Shown: positions 52,912 to 63,202, counted from the first letter of the stretch. The stretch: DNA of 64,000 nt from Flavobacteriales bacterium (GCA_020635515.1 JACJZS010000005.1:48501-112500), one strand, 5' to 3'. A program made the numbers and translations. Notes: generated by a model from the sequence alone, not told the origin.

Positions 52912-53757
52912 TTAATAATCTCCTAAAGTTTCAGGTAATTGATTTAATGCTTTTTCTAGTTGTTCGTCGTTAGGTGCTTTTCCGTGCCATGCATGAGTTC
53001 CCACCATAAAATCAACGCCAGCTCCCATTTCTGTGTGAAGTAAAATAGCAATTGGTTTTCCTTTTCCTGTATTTGATTTAGCTTCTTTTAGTATAGAAAT
53101 TACTTTTTCTAAGTCATTTCCACTTTTTTCTTCTAATACCAACCAGCCAAATGCCTCAAATTTAGCTTTTAAATCTCCTAAAGACAATACGTCTTTGGTA
53201 TCTCCATCAATTTGTCTTCCGTTGTAATCTACAGTAGCAATTACATTATCTACTTTGTTGTGAGATGCGTACATTAATGCTTCCCAGATTTGTCCTTCCT
53301 GTAATTCTCCATCTCCGTGTAGAGAGTATACCAATTTATCTTCTGAATTTAACTTTTTAGTAAGAGCTGCACCTATAGCAACGGATAATCCTTGCCCTAA
53401 CGAACCAGAAGCAATGCGAACACCAGGTAATTTGTCGTGAGTAGTAGGATGTCCTTGCAAACGACTGTTAATTTTTCTAAATGTAGAGAGTTCCTCAGCT
53501 GGAAAGAATCCACTTCTTGCTAATGTACTGTAAAGTACAGGAGAAATATGACCATTCGAAAGAAAGAATAAATCTTCACCTTTTCCATCCATGTCAAAAG
53601 GAAGTTTATAATCCATGATTTCAGAGTAAAGAGCTACGAAAAACTCAGTACAACCTAATGAACCACCAGGATGTCCACTGTTTACTGCGTGTACCATTCT
53701 CAGGATATCTCTTCTAATTTGAGTTGCTAATTTTTTTTGTTGTTCTAATGTTTGCAT
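52912..53757 (-). CDS. transketolase, N-terminal (TPP-binding) subunit
   Basis: First chain of the split transketolase, 281 residues. It contains the thiamine diphosphate motif GDGELQEGQIWEALMYASHNKVDN ending region (GDG at about residue 148 and the Asn ~30 residues on, here split across the loop NKVDNVIATVDYN), and the substrate histidines in GHPGGSLGCTEFF and NGHISPVLYSTL. HAWHGKAPN near the C-terminus is also typical. Own promoter at 53784-53791; the second subunit follows after 23 bases. Confidence 0.94.
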   Translation of the reverse strand: MQTLEQQKKLATQIRRDILRMVHAVNSGHPGGSLGCTEFFVALYSEIMDYKLPFDMDGKGEDLFFLSNGHISPVLYSTLARSGFFPAEELSTFRKINSRLQGHPTTHDKLPGVRIASGSLGQGLSVAIGAALTKKLNSEDKLVYSLHGDGELQEGQIWEALMYASHNKVDNVIATVDYNGRQIDGDTKDVLSLGDLKAKFEAFGWLVLEEKSGNDLEKVISILKEAKSNTGKGKPIAILLHTEMGAGVDFMVGTHAWHGKAPNDEQLEKALNQLPETLGDY

Positions 53758-53783
53758 TTCTTTGAATCATTCAATGTATTTCG

Positions 53784-53791
53784 CAAAAGTA
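53784..53791 (-). promoter_or_regulatory. -7 element for the transketolase operon
   Basis: TACTTTTG followed by C on the minus strand, perfect consensus; start near 53778, leader about 21 bases. Confidence 0.6.
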
Positions 53792-53911
53792 TAAATTTTT
53801 AAGAAATAATTGATAACTGTAAAACAAAGAATTATTAGAATCTATAATAGCTAAGCTAAATAAGCAAAATAGCTAATGATAAAAAACAGATGAGAAAAGT
53901 TGAAATTTGAA

Positions 53912-54886
53912 TTATATTTTTCTGATTTTCACATCAACATTTTCTTGAGTTTGCTCTGAAAGTTCCTCTATTTCCTTGGATTGTTTTGAACTTTCTACAA
54001 AGTGTAATGTTTGTTTGATGTGCTGTTCTGCTGTTTGTGCTGTAGGATTAAACTTTGCAAATTTCACGGAATCCGAAACAAGAAATATTTCTTTTAAAGA
54101 TTCTATATCTTCCTTGCTAAGTATATTTTTTCTATTTATAAAGTCAAATAAATCATTGGTAAGTAGAATTTTTGCAGGTATTTGATATCGTTCTTCTGTG
54201 TATTCTCTAATTATTTTGGAAAGCTCAATATAGAAAAGTCGGAATTTATGATCGTCGATGTATTTTTTTTGTTTTAGTTGGTTGATTTGTAAAATTGTTT
54301 TTTCATAGAGAGAAAGTTCTGTTTTCGATTTAGAAGCTTTTTTTAAGTTTTTAATTACAAAATATATCAATAATCCAAAAGCAATAAAAATTAATGAACC
54401 AACAAGATAAACAGAATATTTACTTAAATAATCAAAAAAGGATAAAGGAACTTCTTCTATGTTTTTGATGTCTTCAAACGGTTTGTTTTCGTCAACAACA
54501 ATATCTTGTACGCGAATTTTATACGAAGTAGTATGCAGAGAATCATTTTTATATGGAATAGCGAATGCAGGAATTACTTGATTTCCCGTTTCAAAACTTG
54601 TTAAATTCAGTATATAAGTTTTTGGTTTATTAATTGAATCAAGTAAATAGGAGTTTAGAGTTATGTTTTTGTCTTGAAGCTCTTTTTTTATATAAGGAAT
54701 AGGATTTTGTATGTCTTTATCGTGGATTTTTAAAGTATACTTAATTGGTTCTCCTATTTTTATTTGTAAAGTGTCTACACTTGTAGAAATTTTTTGAGAA
54801 AAGCATAAAGAATAAAACGCAACTAAAAATAGCGTGAAGTAGAATTTAGCTGAGTGTAGTTTTATAGGTGTAATTTTTTTATTCAT
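53912..54886 (-). CDS. BatD-like membrane protein of the MoxR operon
   Basis: A 324-residue protein with N-terminal signal sequence (about 1-31), a periplasmic beta-rich domain (about 33-140), one membrane helix near residue 160-180, and a cytoplasmic helical domain (about 190-324) rich in Lys/Glu. The layout matches oxygen-tolerance BatD-like or DUF4381 proteins encoded behind MoxR and DUF58 genes. Exact role is unknown. The ATG shares one base with the DUF58 stop (TAATG). No von Willebrand BatA/BatB genes follow; the operon ends here. Confidence 0.75.
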   Translation of the reverse strand: MNKKITPIKLHSAKFYFTLFLVAFYSLCFSQKISTSVDTLQIKIGEPIKYTLKIHDKDIQNPIPYIKKELQDKNITLNSYLLDSINKPKTYILNLTSFETGNQVIPAFAIPYKNDSLHTTSYKIRVQDIVVDENKPFEDIKNIEEVPLSFFDYLSKYSVYLVGSLIFIAFGLLIYFVIKNLKKASKSKTELSLYEKTILQINQLKQKKYIDDHKFRLFYIELSKIIREYTEERYQIPAKILLTNDLFDFINRKNILSKEDIESLKEIFLVSDSVKFAKFNPTAQTAEQHIKQTLHFVESSKQSKEIEELSEQTQENVDVKIRKI

Positions 54887-55761
54887 TATGAATTTCTGTG
54901 ATGGTTTTTGAAAATTGATAATAAAGGTTTAATGTAATCTTCATCGCAACGAATAGAACGATAATTAAAATTGTTTTTTTGACTTAATGATTTATTTGTT
55001 TTTTCTTTTTCTAAATAAGACTCTTGTATTTTTTGTCTGCTTTTACTTGAAGAAGTATTAATCCAAAAAGTTTGATTTGTTTCTAAATCTTTGAAATTAA
55101 TCCAACCGATATTGGGAATTCTTTTTTCTTTTTCGTCGTAAATACGAATTAAATTTAAATCGTGTTTTTTTGAAATTGCTTTTAATGAATTGCTTTGTTT
55201 TAAATCATCAAAGTCGGAAAAAGTAAATAATATTGATTTTCTTTTAATGGTTTTCATTGCATAGTCAAAACAGGTATCAAAGTATGTGGGAGATGCAATG
55301 GGTTTAAAGTCAATAATTTCTCTGACGATTCGTAAAATAGTAGCTTTTCCTTTTTTTGGAGGAACGACTTTATGAATTTTATCTGAAAAAAGAATCAAGC
55401 CGACTTTATCATTATTGGTAATAGCAGAAAATCCAAGAGTTGCAGAAATTTCGGCAATAGTTTCGCGTTTTAGTTGTTTACGAGTTCCAAAATCAAGAGA
55501 TTTAGAAACATCAATAAGAATCATCAATGTAAGTTCTCGTTCTTCTTCAAAAGTTTTAATGTATGGTTCGTTGAAACGAGCAGTTTTGTTCCAATCGATT
55601 TTGCGTACATCATCTCCAAATTGGTAAGGACGAATTTCGGAAAAGGTCATTCCCATTCCCTTAAAGGAACTATGATATTCTCCAAGAAAAAGTGCGTTGG
55701 TTTTTTTTCTAGATTTATATTCTATCTGTTTTACTTTTCTGATTATCTCGGAAGCGGTCAT
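54886..55761 (-). CDS. DUF58-domain protein (VWA-like)
   Basis: A 291-residue cytoplasmic protein of the DUF58 family. The defining section is GDDVRKIDWNKTARFNEPYIK near residue 48, followed by a von Willebrand-like metal site LIDVSKSLDFGT near 83. These proteins work with MoxR ATPases, probably as substrate or adaptor in a chaperone-like assembly. Middle gene of the moxR operon, 19 bases after moxR and overlapping the next gene by one base. Confidence 0.9.
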   Translation of the reverse strand: MTASEIIRKVKQIEYKSRKKTNALFLGEYHSSFKGMGMTFSEIRPYQFGDDVRKIDWNKTARFNEPYIKTFEEERELTLMILIDVSKSLDFGTRKQLKRETIAEISATLGFSAITNNDKVGLILFSDKIHKVVPPKKGKATILRIVREIIDFKPIASPTYFDTCFDYAMKTIKRKSILFTFSDFDDLKQSNSLKAISKKHDLNLIRIYDEKEKRIPNIGWINFKDLETNQTFWINTSSSKSRQKIQESYLEKEKTNKSLSQKNNFNYRSIRCDEDYIKPLLSIFKNHHRNS

Positions 55762-55780
55762 TGTATTGAAATAGATAAGA

Positions 55781-56785
55781 TTAAGGAGCTTCTATTTGAC
55801 GTAAAATTTTAGAAATAATATCTTCTGAAGAAATTCCTTCTGCTTCTGCTTCGAAACTAATTCCAATTCTATGACGCAGAACATCTATGGCTAATTCACG
55901 AACATCTTCAGGAATTACAAAAGCACGTTTATTTAGAAAAGCATTTGTTTTTGCAGCAATAGCTAAATTGATAGAAGCACGCGGAGAAGCACCAAAAGTA
56001 ATAAAATCTTTTAGTTCGTCTAATCGGTACTTTTCAGGAAAACGAGTAGCAAAAACAATGTCGAGAATGTATTTTTCTATTTTTTCGTCTAGGTATATTT
56101 TTCTAACTAATTCACGTGATTCTATGATTTCTTGTAAATCGATTACAGGATTTATTTTTTCATTTTTATTGGCAACTTGTGAACGAAGTATTAATCTTTC
56201 TTCCTCTAAATCAGGATAAGTAATGACGCATTTAAGCATAAAACGATCGACTTGTGCTTCGGGCAGAGGATAGGTTCCTTCTTGTTCCACAGGATTTTGA
56301 GTTGCAAGCACCAAAAAAGGATTGTCAAGTTTGAATGATTCATCGCCAATAGTTACTTGCTTTTCTTGCATTGCTTCCAAAAGAGCAGATTGTACTTTTG
56401 AGGGAGCACGATTGATTTCATCGGCGAGTATGAAGTTAGCAAAAATAGGACCTTTTTTTACGGTAAAATCATTTTCTTTGATGTTGTAAATCAGTGTTCC
56501 AATAAGGTCTGCGGGTAATAAATCAGGAGTAAATTGAATTCTAGAAAAAGAACCGCGAACTGCTTCTGAAAGTGTTTTAATGGCAAGTGTTTTTGCTAAT
56601 CCAGGAACACCTTCTAATAATACATGTCCGTTTCCTAGTAAACCAATAAGGAGACTATTTATCATGTATTCTTGTCCGATGATAACACGATTTATTTCTT
56701 TTTTTAGGAGTTGTATGTGAAAAGACTTTTCAGTTATTTTTTCGGTTAGTTGACGTAGTTCATCTGAGTTTGAAAGGTATTCCAT
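55781..56785 (-). CDS. MoxR-family AAA+ ATPase
   Basis: A 334-residue AAA+ ATPase thought to act as a chaperone that assembles or activates complexes. Walker A GVPGLAKT near residue 59, Walker B LADEINRAPSKVQSALLEAM near 117, sensor 1 ATQNPVEQEGTYPLPEAQ near 160 with the MoxR-type PLPEAQVDRF, and sensor 2 GASPRASINLAIAAK near 272. First gene of a three-gene operon with DUF58 and BatD-like genes. Confidence 0.95.
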   Translation of the reverse strand: MEYLSNSDELRQLTEKITEKSFHIQLLKKEINRVIIGQEYMINSLLIGLLGNGHVLLEGVPGLAKTLAIKTLSEAVRGSFSRIQFTPDLLPADLIGTLIYNIKENDFTVKKGPIFANFILADEINRAPSKVQSALLEAMQEKQVTIGDESFKLDNPFLVLATQNPVEQEGTYPLPEAQVDRFMLKCVITYPDLEEERLILRSQVANKNEKINPVIDLQEIIESRELVRKIYLDEKIEKYILDIVFATRFPEKYRLDELKDFITFGASPRASINLAIAAKTNAFLNKRAFVIPEDVRELAIDVLRHRIGISFEAEAEGISSEDIISKILRQIEAP

Positions 56786-56809
56786 AAGTGTCTTTGAAAT
56801 TGGTAATTA

Positions 56810-56817
56810 CAAATGTA
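56810..56817 (-). promoter_or_regulatory. -7 element for the moxR operon
   Basis: TACATTTG on the minus strand, perfect consensus; start near 56804, leader about 19 bases. Confidence 0.55.
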
Positions 56818-56860
56818 TTTTAAATAATGTAACAAAATGATTAAATTAATCATAAAGTTT

Positions 56861-57844
56861 TCATAAAACAACTTGTTTTTGTGTGTTTATTTGGTTCATG
56901 ATTTCAAGTGCGACTTCGAGTGCTTTTTTTCCTTGTTCAAGAGATACTTTTTCGCTTTTATTGTTTTTTATAGAGTATGCAAAGCTTTCTAGTTCGTCTA
57001 GGATTGCATTATTTGGCTCTACATCAGGATACTCAAATGTAATTTGTTTTTTCTCTCCTTCTGCATTTTCAATAATCATATCGAATGGATTTGGAGAGCT
57101 AGGAGCATCATTCATTCGTATAATTTCAGCTTTCTTTTCTAAAAAATCGACTGAAATGTATGCATCTTTTTGAAAGAAACGGCATTTACGCATATTTTTC
57201 ATGGAAATTCTACTGGTCGTAAAATTTGCTACACAACCGTTTTCGAATTCAATGCGGGCATTTGCAATGTCAGGCGTTTTACTAACTACAGAAACTCCAT
57301 TTGCATAAATGTTTTTTACGTTGGAGTTAATGGTAGAAAGAACAATGTCTATATCGTGAATCATCAAATCAAGAACAACAGAAACGTCAGTTCCACGAGG
57401 ATTAAACTCAGCAAGTCGATGGATTTCTACAAACATGGGATTTTTTATGTAGTTGGAAGATGCACTGAATGCAGGATTAAACCTTTCAACGTGACCAACT
57501 TGAGCTTTTAAATTTTTCTCTTTGGTTTTTTGCAGAATTTCATTTGCTTGTTCTAAATTTTGAGTAATTGGTTTCTCTATAAAGAAATGTATGTTTTTTT
57601 CTATTGCTTTAATGGCATATTGGTGGTGGAAAGAAGTTGGCGTTACGATGTCTAGGACTTCAATTTGATTTAGAAGTTCATCTAAGTCGTCGAAGAATTT
57701 ATATCCAAATTCTTGTTCAATTTTTTTTGATTCTTGAATATTGGTATCATGAAAACCTATGAGGTTGAATTCGTTAGACTGATTAAGAAGTTTAAGATGT
57801 ATTTTTCCAAGATGACCAGCACCAATTAGACCGACATTAAGCAT
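56861..57844 (-). CDS. Gfo/Idh/MocA-family oxidoreductase
   Basis: A 327-residue NAD(P)-dependent oxidoreductase. The Rossmann loop is VGLIGAGHLGKIHLKLLNQ at the N-terminus, and the family EKPIT motif (catalytic Lys of EKP) is near residue 92. The C-terminal domain has the conserved DLMIHDIDIVLS near 165 with the catalytic His. The substrate cannot be assigned; such enzymes act on sugars, inositol or biliverdin. Divergent from pcm with 63 bases between start codons. Confidence 0.88.
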   Translation of the reverse strand: MLNVGLIGAGHLGKIHLKLLNQSNEFNLIGFHDTNIQESKKIEQEFGYKFFDDLDELLNQIEVLDIVTPTSFHHQYAIKAIEKNIHFFIEKPITQNLEQANEILQKTKEKNLKAQVGHVERFNPAFSASSNYIKNPMFVEIHRLAEFNPRGTDVSVVLDLMIHDIDIVLSTINSNVKNIYANGVSVVSKTPDIANARIEFENGCVANFTTSRISMKNMRKCRFFQKDAYISVDFLEKKAEIIRMNDAPSSPNPFDMIIENAEGEKKQITFEYPDVEPNNAILDELESFAYSIKNNKSEKVSLEQGKKALEVALEIMNQINTQKQVVL

Positions 57845-57907
57845 TTTGTAATTATTAAAATTTTGATAAAATTAAGTAATTTTACATAAAAAATAAAGAA
57901 ATTAGAA

Positions 57908-58552
57908 TTGAAAGATAGTTACAAACATAAAGGATTAAGGGAACGATTGGTTTTATCTTTAGAAGAACAAGGGATTTCAGATGAGGTGGTTTTAGGTGCG
58001 ATGCGAAAAGTGCCAAGACATTTGTTTGTGGAATCTGCGTTTGAGGATTATGCATACGAGGATAGAGCGTTTTCTATTCTTTCTAATCAAACGATTTCTC
58101 GTCCTTTAACGGTAGGGTTTCAGAGTCAGCTTTTGGAGGTAGAGCAAGGACAAAAGGTGTTGGAAATAGGTACAGGTTCGGGCTATCAGACGGCAGTATT
58201 GGTGGAAATGGGATTACAAGTATATACTATAGAACGCCAGAAGAAATTATTTGATTTTTCTAGTAAAGTGCTTAGAATGGTTGGGTGTATTCCTGAATAT
58301 CAGTCTTTTGGAGATGGATATTTAGGTTTTCCAAACTTCGCTCCATTTGATGCAGTTTTGGTAACATGTGGAGCGGAAGAAATTCCTAAAAAATTATTAG
58401 AACAACTTAAAATAGGAGGGAAGATGATAATTCCTATAGGAGGAGGAGAAAATCAGATTATGACAAAAATCACTAAAATGAGCGATGATGAGTACGAAAC
58501 CAAAGAATATGGAGGGTTTAGTTTTGTTCCAATGTTGGGTAGGAGAGTTTAA
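57908..58552 (+). CDS. pcm: protein-L-isoaspartate O-methyltransferase
   Basis: Repairs isoaspartyl damage in proteins using S-adenosylmethionine. The 214-residue protein has the motif NQTISRPLTVGFQSQLL near residue 60, the AdoMet loop VLEIGTGSGYQTAVL near 83 and the C-terminal GGKMIIPIGGGENQ near 180. The start codon is TTG at 57908: a stop lies seven codons upstream in frame with no ATG between, and the next ATG (residue 32) would remove the conserved N-terminal helix. The last four bases overlap the stop of a convergent gene. Confidence 0.95.
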   Translation: MKDSYKHKGLRERLVLSLEEQGISDEVVLGAMRKVPRHLFVESAFEDYAYEDRAFSILSNQTISRPLTVGFQSQLLEVEQGQKVLEIGTGSGYQTAVLVEMGLQVYTIERQKKLFDFSSKVLRMVGCIPEYQSFGDGYLGFPNFAPFDAVLVTCGAEEIPKKLLEQLKIGGKMIIPIGGGENQIMTKITKMSDDEYETKEYGGFSFVPMLGRRV

Positions 58553-59268
58553 GGGTATATTATAAATTGATAAGTATTTTCTTTTGTGTTTGTTTTTGGA
58601 TTAAATAATGAGTTGAAAGGAGTGTCTTGTTGGAGGCTAATTCTGTTTTTGATTGTTGGGTGTTTAGCTATGATTTCTTTTTCTAGTAGTTTTATTTGTT
58701 CGATGCTTTGATTTCTTTTTTTGCTATAAGAATCCTCTGTTTCTATTGTGAGGTTGCATCTTTTTAGTATGAATGTGTAGTTGCTTAGTTTTTCTGAGAA
58801 TTGTTTTCCAAAATAAGTTAATTCGGACTTATAGAAAAGTTCTTTCTCGTCTATTATAATTGAGATGCTATTTTCCTGTTTTGAGAATTCCATTTTATTA
58901 GTAAGAGGACCAAAATATTTTTTTAAGCTTACAATTATATTGTCTAATCTTTGGTTGTTGGAGTTGGTATTTGTATTTTTTTTAGGTGCACTTTCTTGTG
59001 TTTTTTTTATGTTTTTAATTATTTCGGGTATACTTCTTTTTAATTTTTCGTTTGAATTCTTTAATGTTGATAGTTGATTAGGAGATAAGTTACAGTTAGA
59101 GGTTTTATTGAAGTAGTTAAGCATTAGTTTTTTTAGAATATCATTTTGAGTTTTGATTTCCTCTAAAACAACTTTAGTTTCTTCGGTAAATATCTTTGAT
59201 GATTTTACTTGTGCATCTAATTGTGTGAATACAACTACTAAGAATATATAAGTAAGTGTTTTTTTCAT
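58549..59268 (-). CDS. secreted protein of unknown function, OmpA-like C-terminal region (paralogue 2)
   Basis: A 239-residue exported protein with signal peptide (about 1-19). A mostly helical N-terminal half has one conserved-looking Asn-Cys (near residue 58). The C-terminal half (about 120-215) reads SISIIIDEKELFYKSELTYF, then helix, strand LTIETED, then a long helix, the beta-alpha-beta-alpha order of OmpA/MotB domains, but the peptidoglycan-binding Asp and Arg are not evident. It resembles the neighbouring upstream gene in layout. Spacing of 4 bases indicates one operon. I do not recognise a family and assign no function. Confidence 0.6.
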   Translation of the reverse strand: MKKTLTYIFLVVVFTQLDAQVKSSKIFTEETKVVLEEIKTQNDILKKLMLNYFNKTSNCNLSPNQLSTLKNSNEKLKRSIPEIIKNIKKTQESAPKKNTNTNSNNQRLDNIIVSLKKYFGPLTNKMEFSKQENSISIIIDEKELFYKSELTYFGKQFSEKLSNYTFILKRCNLTIETEDSYSKKRNQSIEQIKLLEKEIIAKHPTIKNRISLQQDTPFNSLFNPKTNTKENTYQFIIYP

Positions 59269-59272
59269 GTTT

Positions 59273-59917
59273 TTATTGATTGAATTGGAAAATAAAGTCT
59301 AGATTTTCGGTTTGATTGATGTTTTGCTTAACGGAGATATTTTGTTTATTTTTTACGTTTTCAGTTAATTGATTAAAGAAAGGTTTTAATCGTTCTAGTT
59401 TGTCTTCTCTTTCGTTAGAGTCGTAATTTGGTATGAGAATTACAATTGTTTCGTTTGGGTTTTGGATTAAAAAGTCCTTTATATTAGATATTATTATGGA
59501 AGAGTTGGAAAGGATATCTTTTTCGGATACTTCTATATTATTGTCTTGAGTTTTAAGATTAATGTTTTTGTTTTTAGTAAAGAGCTTTGCGAACTCTTCA
59601 GTTTTGTTTTGTTCAGTTCTTAGATCGGGTACAATTGTAGTTTGCGTTTTTGCATTAATTAGGTTTTGTATTTGTTTATCGGATTCTTGTATTTCAGAAA
59701 TAATTTCTGTTGCAATGGTGCAATTTTTTTCTTCCTCTAAAAAAGGTACTACGGTTTCTTTTAGAAGGATATGATTTTCTAGTAGTTGCTTAGGCTCATT
59801 TTTTTCGTTTCTTAGGCTTCTCCAAGATATTCCGTCATATTTTGTTTGTGAATAAATCACGTTAGAAAATACCGTCAATATCAATACATATTGAAGTATA
59901 GTTATACTTTTTCTCAT
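59273..59917 (-). CDS. secreted protein of unknown function, OmpA-like C-terminal region (paralogue 1)
   Basis: A 214-residue exported protein with signal peptide (about 1-23), an N-terminal helical half (an Asn-Cys near residue 65, as in its neighbour), and a C-terminal half NIEVSEKDILSNSSIIISNI, then strand TIVILIPNYDS, then the helix EDKLERLKPFFNQLTENVK, again in OmpA-like order. Own promoter with perfect -7 at 59941-59948. It is followed after 4 bases by the related gene. The pair lies between the T9SS nuclease gene and pcm. Function unknown. Confidence 0.6.
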   Translation of the reverse strand: MRKSITILQYVLILTVFSNVIYSQTKYDGISWRSLRNEKNEPKQLLENHILLKETVVPFLEEEKNCTIATEIISEIQESDKQIQNLINAKTQTTIVPDLRTEQNKTEEFAKLFTKNKNINLKTQDNNIEVSEKDILSNSSIIISNIKDFLIQNPNETIVILIPNYDSNEREDKLERLKPFFNQLTENVKNKQNISVKQNINQTENLDFIFQFNQ

Positions 59918-59955
59918 AAATCTCTCAATTAAATACTATGCAAAGATAGAGATTT
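59918..59955. repeat. 8-bp inverted repeat flanking a promoter start site
   Basis: AAATCTCT at 59918-59925 and AGAGATTT at 59948-59955 are perfect reverse complements bracketing the -7 element and the predicted start of the paralogue operon. It could be an operator or chance in AT-rich DNA. Confidence 0.4.
59941..59948 (-). promoter_or_regulatory. -7 element for the secreted-paralogue operon
   Basis: TATCTTTG followed by C on the minus strand, perfect consensus; start near 59935, leader about 18 bases. Confidence 0.6.
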
Positions 59956-61000
59956 AATTTTTTATGAATTTTAATGTAGTATAATTAAGGTTATTTAAAC
60001 TTATTTTTAAATAGTATTGTCCAGTTTTTATATTTTTTAGTAAAATAGGAGAGCTAGAATTACATTCGGTTTGTATTTTTTGACCTACAGAATCATATAT
60101 AGTAAAGTCGTATTTTCTTGAGTTGTCAATGCCAAATAGGTGTAAATAATTATTTTTTAAACTAATGGAAATATCGTCTTTATTTACGTTTATATTTTCT
60201 ATATCAAGCAAATTCCATGTGTCTTGTGCTTGAGGTCCTCCCCAAATTAGTGTAGCAATATAAGGGTTGTCAATAAATGGATTTCTATTTCCTTGTATGT
60301 TTTCAACTTTTGAATTTCTCTTTTTCTCGAATTCTGACGGAGGATCTTCTTCATTCCATATCAAAAATAAATCAGGCATATCAGGACTGTAGCTAGTGCT
60401 TCCATCTCCTGCAACAGTAGCTAGGCATTGAGTAGGATATAGTAGATACATATACATAATAGTTCTAGCGACATCGCCTTTCCATTCATCTCCAGGATAA
60501 AATAAGTTATTACCTACATTATTTCCAATGCCGTTACCGTAAGTAAATTGTTTGTTTCCTCTGCTTGCGTTCATAGAGCAATCAGCGGCGTGTGCATTGT
60601 GTATGTCTGTATAATTTAATGATGCGTCTAGTTTTGGAGATGCCATACTATTTGCATATACATGTTCGCGGTTCCATTTTCCAGTACAGGTAGATGTATT
60701 TTGAGTTTCGGTATTTTCTCTAGTTAAGTGGTATTTAGAATCAGTATTATTATCATCAGAACCGTATATTAACGAAACTTTATTTAGGTCATTAAGGCTA
60801 GTGTCGGTTATTGTTAGTGCTTCCCATACTCCAGGGGTATAGGTTGGTATAGGAGTTATTGTATTTTCTAATAATGTTTTTAACTGAGCTTTAATTTCAG
60901 TTGGAGATGTATTAAAATTTATTCCATTGTAGTAGGTAGGTCGAGTTTGTCCGTAGCAGGAATAACTTAGCATAAGTGTTGCAATAATATGTTTAATCAT
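59954..61000 (-). CDS. endonuclease I-family nuclease with T9SS type A sorting domain
   Basis: A secreted nuclease, 348 residues. Signal peptide about 1-17, then an EndA/endonuclease I domain (about 20-270) with the catalytic WNREHVYANSM near residue 108, HAADCSMNASRGNKQF near 134 and FYPGDEWKGDVARTIMYM near 167. The last ~80 residues (from NKDDISISLKNNYLHLFGI through FTIYDSVGQKIQ to TTLKFIKN) form a type A C-terminal sorting domain, so the enzyme should leave the cell by the type IX system. It could degrade external DNA for nutrition or against competitors. Four cysteines may form disulfides in the secreted form. Confidence 0.92.
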   Translation of the reverse strand: MIKHIIATLMLSYSCYGQTRPTYYNGINFNTSPTEIKAQLKTLLENTITPIPTYTPGVWEALTITDTSLNDLNKVSLIYGSDDNNTDSKYHLTRENTETQNTSTCTGKWNREHVYANSMASPKLDASLNYTDIHNAHAADCSMNASRGNKQFTYGNGIGNNVGNNLFYPGDEWKGDVARTIMYMYLLYPTQCLATVAGDGSTSYSPDMPDLFLIWNEEDPPSEFEKKRNSKVENIQGNRNPFIDNPYIATLIWGGPQAQDTWNLLDIENINVNKDDISISLKNNYLHLFGIDNSRKYDFTIYDSVGQKIQTECNSSSPILLKNIKTGQYYLKISLNNLNYTTLKFIKN

Positions 61001-61194
61001 AGTAGTTCAGTTTGAATTGTCAATGTACAAATTCTATTGTTAAGTAGGTATAATGTTTTCTTTAAGTCAACTTTAATGTTTTTATTCAAATTTTTTTACG
61101 GGGTTAATTTTTTTGTAAGTTGGTGGTTTGTAGGGGTTTGTTTTGGTGTTGGGTTTTGAGGGTTAAAAAAAAGCAAAATTTTTCTTATATTTTT

Positions 61195-61225
61195 TTTGGA
61201 GTTTTAGAAAATGTGTATATCTTTG
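61195..61225 (+). promoter_or_regulatory. rRNA operon promoter
   Basis: TTTG at 61195-61198, 19-base spacer, TATCTTTG at 61218-61225: the exact Bacteroidota -33/-7 consensus and spacing, the best promoter in the window. Start near 61231 gives a pre-16S leader of about 118 bases. The 190 bases between it and the nuclease gene start (61000) are AT-rich and hold no gene I can see. Confidence 0.8.
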
Positions 61226-61269
61226 CACTCCCATTTGAACGGAACATCACAGTTTCGGGGGGAATAAAG

Positions 61270-61280
61270 AAGATCATAGA
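61270..61280 (+). promoter_or_regulatory. repeated leader element AAGATCATAGA (possible boxA-like site)
   Basis: The same 11 bases recur at 63310-63320 ahead of the 23S gene, each 70-80 bases before a mature rRNA start. Placement fits an antitermination or processing signal; this is inference. Confidence 0.45.
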
Positions 61281-61287
61281 AAGACAT

Positions 61288-61309
61288 ACTGAATTAACAC
61301 AAACCAAGA
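61288..61309 (+). other. left arm of pre-16S processing stem
   Basis: ACAAACCAAGA (61299-61309) pairs with TCTTGGTTTGT (62894-62904), and ACTGAA (61288-61293) pairs with TTCAGT (62904-62909) across a small bulge. The pairing encloses the entire 16S and fits an RNase III-type processing stem. Confidence 0.7.
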
Positions 61310-61348
61310 GTCAATTCTGGGTAGACAGCTCAATATTATTTTAAAAGA

Positions 61349-62866
<1,518 letters not shown>

Positions 62867-62999
62867 TAGAGTGTAAATGTCACTCAGATGAGTTCTTGGT
62901 TTGTTCAGTTTGTCAAAAAAAACATAAAGCCTTAAAAGGGATATTTGTTTCATTTTAGTATATTTAATACATAAAATTTAACATCTGCTATTATTAAGC

Positions 63000-63073
63000 A
63001 GTCTCGTAGCTCAGCTGGTTAGAGCGCTACACTGATAATGTAGAGGTCGGCAGTTCGAGCCTGCCCGAGACTA
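63000..63073 (+). tRNA. tRNA-Ile (anticodon GAT)
   Basis: Acceptor AGTCTCG (63000-63006) pairs with CGAGACT (63066-63072), anticodon stem CTACA/TGTAG with loop CTGATAA, T loop TTCGAGC. 74 bases without encoded CCA. Usual position in the 16S-23S spacer. Confidence 0.97.
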
Positions 63074-63154
63074 CTATTTTAATTGTAAATTTAAAATGGG
63101 AGTGCTTTAACATGTAGAATTAAGGTAATTAAAAAGGAAATTCTAGAAGTTGAG

Positions 63155-63200
63155 TAGTAGTTGTACTAACTACTAACTACTAATTACTAACTGCTAGTAA
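63155..63200 (+). repeat. hairpin and ACTAACT-type short tandem repeats in the rRNA spacer
   Basis: TAGTAGTT (63155-63162) pairs with AACTACTA (63168-63175); then imperfect ACTAACT-like units run to about 63195, just before tRNA-Ala. Probably a spacer-processing element or slipped-strand repeat. Confidence 0.6.
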
Positions 63201-63202
63201 TT

